Source: Virgibacillus_R byunsanensis
Lineage (GTDB): Bacteria; Bacillota; Bacilli; Bacillales; Amphibacillaceae
Length of the DNA stretch: 64,000 nucleotides
Direction of reading: 5' to 3'
NCBI RefSeq assembly: GCF_042675965.1
Contig: NZ_JBHTKJ010000021.1
Span: forward strand, 1-64,000
The translations under genes were made by a program, and so were the position numbers. Below are positions 62,432 through 64,000 of this stretch, piece by piece. The notes beneath the pieces were generated by a model that worked only from the letters and a program-made list of their open reading frames with translations, was not told the origin of the DNA and ran no database searches. Positions within the stretch are counted from its first letter, which is position 1, and every line of letters begins with the position of its first letter.

Positions 62432-63175
62432 CTAGGACAATTTATCAAGTTGATTCAGAAACTTTTTTGACTTCAAAAAATAACCACCATACTGGTCATA
62501 ATATGTATCTAAAATATGTCGCAGTACTTTTCTGTTTTCCTCTTTCACAGAAATCGTTCCTATTTGTTCCACTCCAACTACAGAAAAGACCCGCAGTAAA
62601 TTTGCAATAGAATTTAGGAGCGTTGTTGCACGTTCATCCATATACTTACAACTGTTACATAATAGGCCGCCTTCTGAAACTGAAAATACAAATGGTGAAT
62701 CTTTATTTCCACAATTCACACAATGGTCTACCACAGGAGCAAACCCGCCTTTTTTAAAAAGTTTTAATTCATACATCATTAGCGGTATTTCAGCATCTTC
62801 TTTCTCAGCTATCCAGGTTAATGTTTGAAACAATTGATCATAAATATAGGCATCTGGAGCATGCGTGTCAAAGAGTTTATCTGTCAATTCTGTAATATAA
62901 GCGGCATAGGCTGTCTTAATGATATCTTCTCGAATAAAACGAAATGAATTAATCATTTCTCCCTGCTGAATAGTGCTTAACCCTGTATTTACGTAAATAA
63001 AAAATTCACCATATATGAATGGCTGCGTTACTGCAGCCATTCGACTTTTTGGTTTTTTAGCTCCCCGTGCAATGGCAGATATCTTGCCTAACTTTTTCGT
63101 AAATAATGTTACGATCTTGTGCGTTTCCCCATAATCTTGTGTTTTTATCACAATACCATCTATTTTTTCGAGCAC
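62432..63175 (-). CDS. recO: DNA repair protein RecO
   Basis: Loads RecA at single-strand DNA with RecR/RecF. 247 residues: N-terminal OB fold (GIVIKTQDYGETHKIVTLFTKKLGKISAIARGAKKPKSR), helical part, and a four-Cys zinc site (CVNCG near residue 148 and CNSCKY near 170). The start is GTG 63175 with AAAGGTG 7 nt upstream. It follows yqzL and era, the usual order. Confidence 0.95.
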   Translation of the reverse strand: MLEKIDGIVIKTQDYGETHKIVTLFTKKLGKISAIARGAKKPKSRMAAVTQPFIYGEFFIYVNTGLSTIQQGEMINSFRFIREDIIKTAYAAYITELTDKLFDTHAPDAYIYDQLFQTLTWIAEKEDAEIPLMMYELKLFKKGGFAPVVDHCVNCGNKDSPFVFSVSEGGLLCNSCKYMDERATTLLNSIANLLRVFSVVGVEQIGTISVKEENRKVLRHILDTYYDQYGGYFLKSKKFLNQLDKLS

Positions 63176-63218
63176 ACAGTTTCACCTTTCCCTATCTCTT
63201 TAGCAATAACATTTAAAT

Positions 63219-63368
63219 TTACAAATTAGTATCTAGTGGTGACACTTCTTGATTTTCCATTTCTACGTTTGATTCATTTGAATTTGGTTCAGTTTCTAAC
63301 TCTTTCAATAGTAAATAGGTATCAATGTTTCCTGTTTGACTAAATAATTTCCACGTAAAGTCGATCAC
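63219..63368 (-). CDS. yqzL: YqzL family small protein
   Basis: A 49-residue protein starting MIDFTWKLFSQTGNIDTYLL, the hallmark of YqzL, with an acidic C-terminal half. The start is GTG 63368 after AAAGGTGGGG. It lies between era and recO as in B. subtilis. Function unknown. Confidence 0.9.
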   Translation of the reverse strand: MIDFTWKLFSQTGNIDTYLLLKELETEPNSNESNVEMENQEVSPLDTNL

Positions 63369-63464
63369 AAGAAACCCCACCTTTCTTTATAGCATGTTTG
63401 AAAAAGTACTTGTTATTAGGATGACCACAGATAACAAAACAATTAGTAATAAATTTTACCATGT

Positions 63465-64000
63465 TTAATATTCATCACTACGAAAACCATATTCTTTTAG
63501 TTGACTTTGCTTATTACGCCAATCTTTCTGTACCTTTACCCATAACTCTAAATATACTTTTGATCCCAGTAACGCTTCAATATCTTTTCGAGCATTTTTT
63601 CCAATGTTTTTCAACATACTTCCTTGTTTACCAATTAAAATACCTTTTTGTGTTTTCCTTTCGGTAATGATAGAGGCTTGAATGAAAACTGCATCTGAAT
63701 CTCTTGTTTCAATGTTTTCAATAACTACTGCAATGGAATGAGGTATTTCTTCTCTAGTTAATTGTAACACTTTTTCACGAATAAGCTCACCAATAATAAA
63801 CCTTTCAGGATGGTCCGTAACCTGATCTTCTGGGTAATATTGTGGCCCTTCAGGTAAGTGGGTTTTTATGACATTAAGCAAATGTTTTACATTATTTCCT
63901 TGTAGTGCTGAAATAGGAATAATTTCCTCGAAGTTATACTTGTTTTTATAAAGGTCTATTAACGGAAATAATTCATCTGGATGGACCAAATCGATCTTAT
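63465..64000 (-). CDS. era: GTPase Era, C-terminal part (cut by window end)
   Basis: 16S rRNA-binding GTPase for 30S maturation. The visible 178 residues begin within the G4 motif (KIDLVHPDE), include G5-like ISALQGNN, then the C-terminal KH domain (IPHSIAVVIEN, GILIGKQGSMLKNIG, LELWVKVQKDWRNKQ). The 5' part, including P-loop, lies beyond base 64000. The TTG at 63989 is an internal codon, not a start. Confidence 0.96.
   Translation of the reverse strand, partial: KIDLVHPDELFPLIDLYKNKYNFEEIIPISALQGNNVKHLLNVIKTHLPEGPQYYPEDQVTDHPERFIIGELIREKVLQLTREEIPHSIAVVIENIETRDSDAVFIQASIITERKTQKGILIGKQGSMLKNIGKNARKDIEALLGSKVYLELWVKVQKDWRNKQSQLKEYGFRSDEY

Overview
This window is a low-GC, spore-former chromosome segment. 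Gene content and order closely follow the spoIIIA-yqh-comG-yqg-yqf-dnaG-era region known from Bacillus subtilis. The organism is most likely a member of the Bacillaceae, perhaps Oceanobacillus/Virgibacillus-like (inference from synteny, low GC and lineage-specific differences; no database search was possible). Almost every gene can be named from protein motifs plus synteny.

Layout. 80-5313: the eight-gene spoIIIA operon (minus strand) with a sigma-E-like promoter. 5345-5628: a dispersed-repeat block, then efp, yqhT, aroQ, yqhR (minus), yqhP (plus), patatin yqhO and mntR (minus). 10723-13688: a vitamin-B12-dependent (class II) ribonucleotide reductase gene whose catalytic NPCG-E motif is split by a 404-nt group I intron; two NrdR boxes lie over its promoter. 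14102-18775: yqhL, then gcvT-gcvPA-gcvPB behind a tandem glycine riboswitch. 18940-22169: SNF2-type yqhH, yqhG, yqzE, aroK. 22315-26198: the comGA-GG competence pseudopilus operon. 26330-28780: a SufR-like regulator, yqgY, yqgX and small yqgW. 29437-43319: LtaS-type enzyme, glcK, yqgQ, SpoVAF-like germination protein, rhomboid gluP, yqgO, yqgN, rpmG, an MltG-domain fragment protein, pbpA, yqgE and sodA. 43526-44284: six tRNA genes (Asn, Met, His, Ile2-type CAT, Ser, Phe) plus a duplicated 5' part of tRNA-Phe. 44631-48455: Na/Pi transporter, NfeD-like protein, yqfZ, yqfX, yqfT. 48494-58717: nfo, cshB, yqfO, trmK, cccA, rpoD, dnaG, yqfL, ccpN. 58861-64000: glyQS with a glycine T-box leader, recO, yqzL and the C-terminal part of era, cut by the window end.

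Functional themes are sporulation and germination (spoIIIA, spoVAF-like), DNA uptake (comG), glycine metabolism under RNA control (riboswitch for cleavage, T-box for charging), the macromolecular-synthesis genes rpoD/dnaG, and envelope synthesis (LtaS-type, PbpA).

The most unusual signal is the intron in the class II ribonucleotide reductase. P1 with its U.G wobble, P10, P3-P9.1 and the terminal G can all be paired by hand, and P8 encloses what looks like the degenerate end of an intron-encoded protein. A second signal is a family of modular repeats that start just after intrinsic terminators, always in the same orientation; one copy sits between the glyQS T-box terminator and glyQ. Several start codons were moved to positions with proper ribosome-binding sites, and three short genes (yqgW, rpmG, yqzL) are included.
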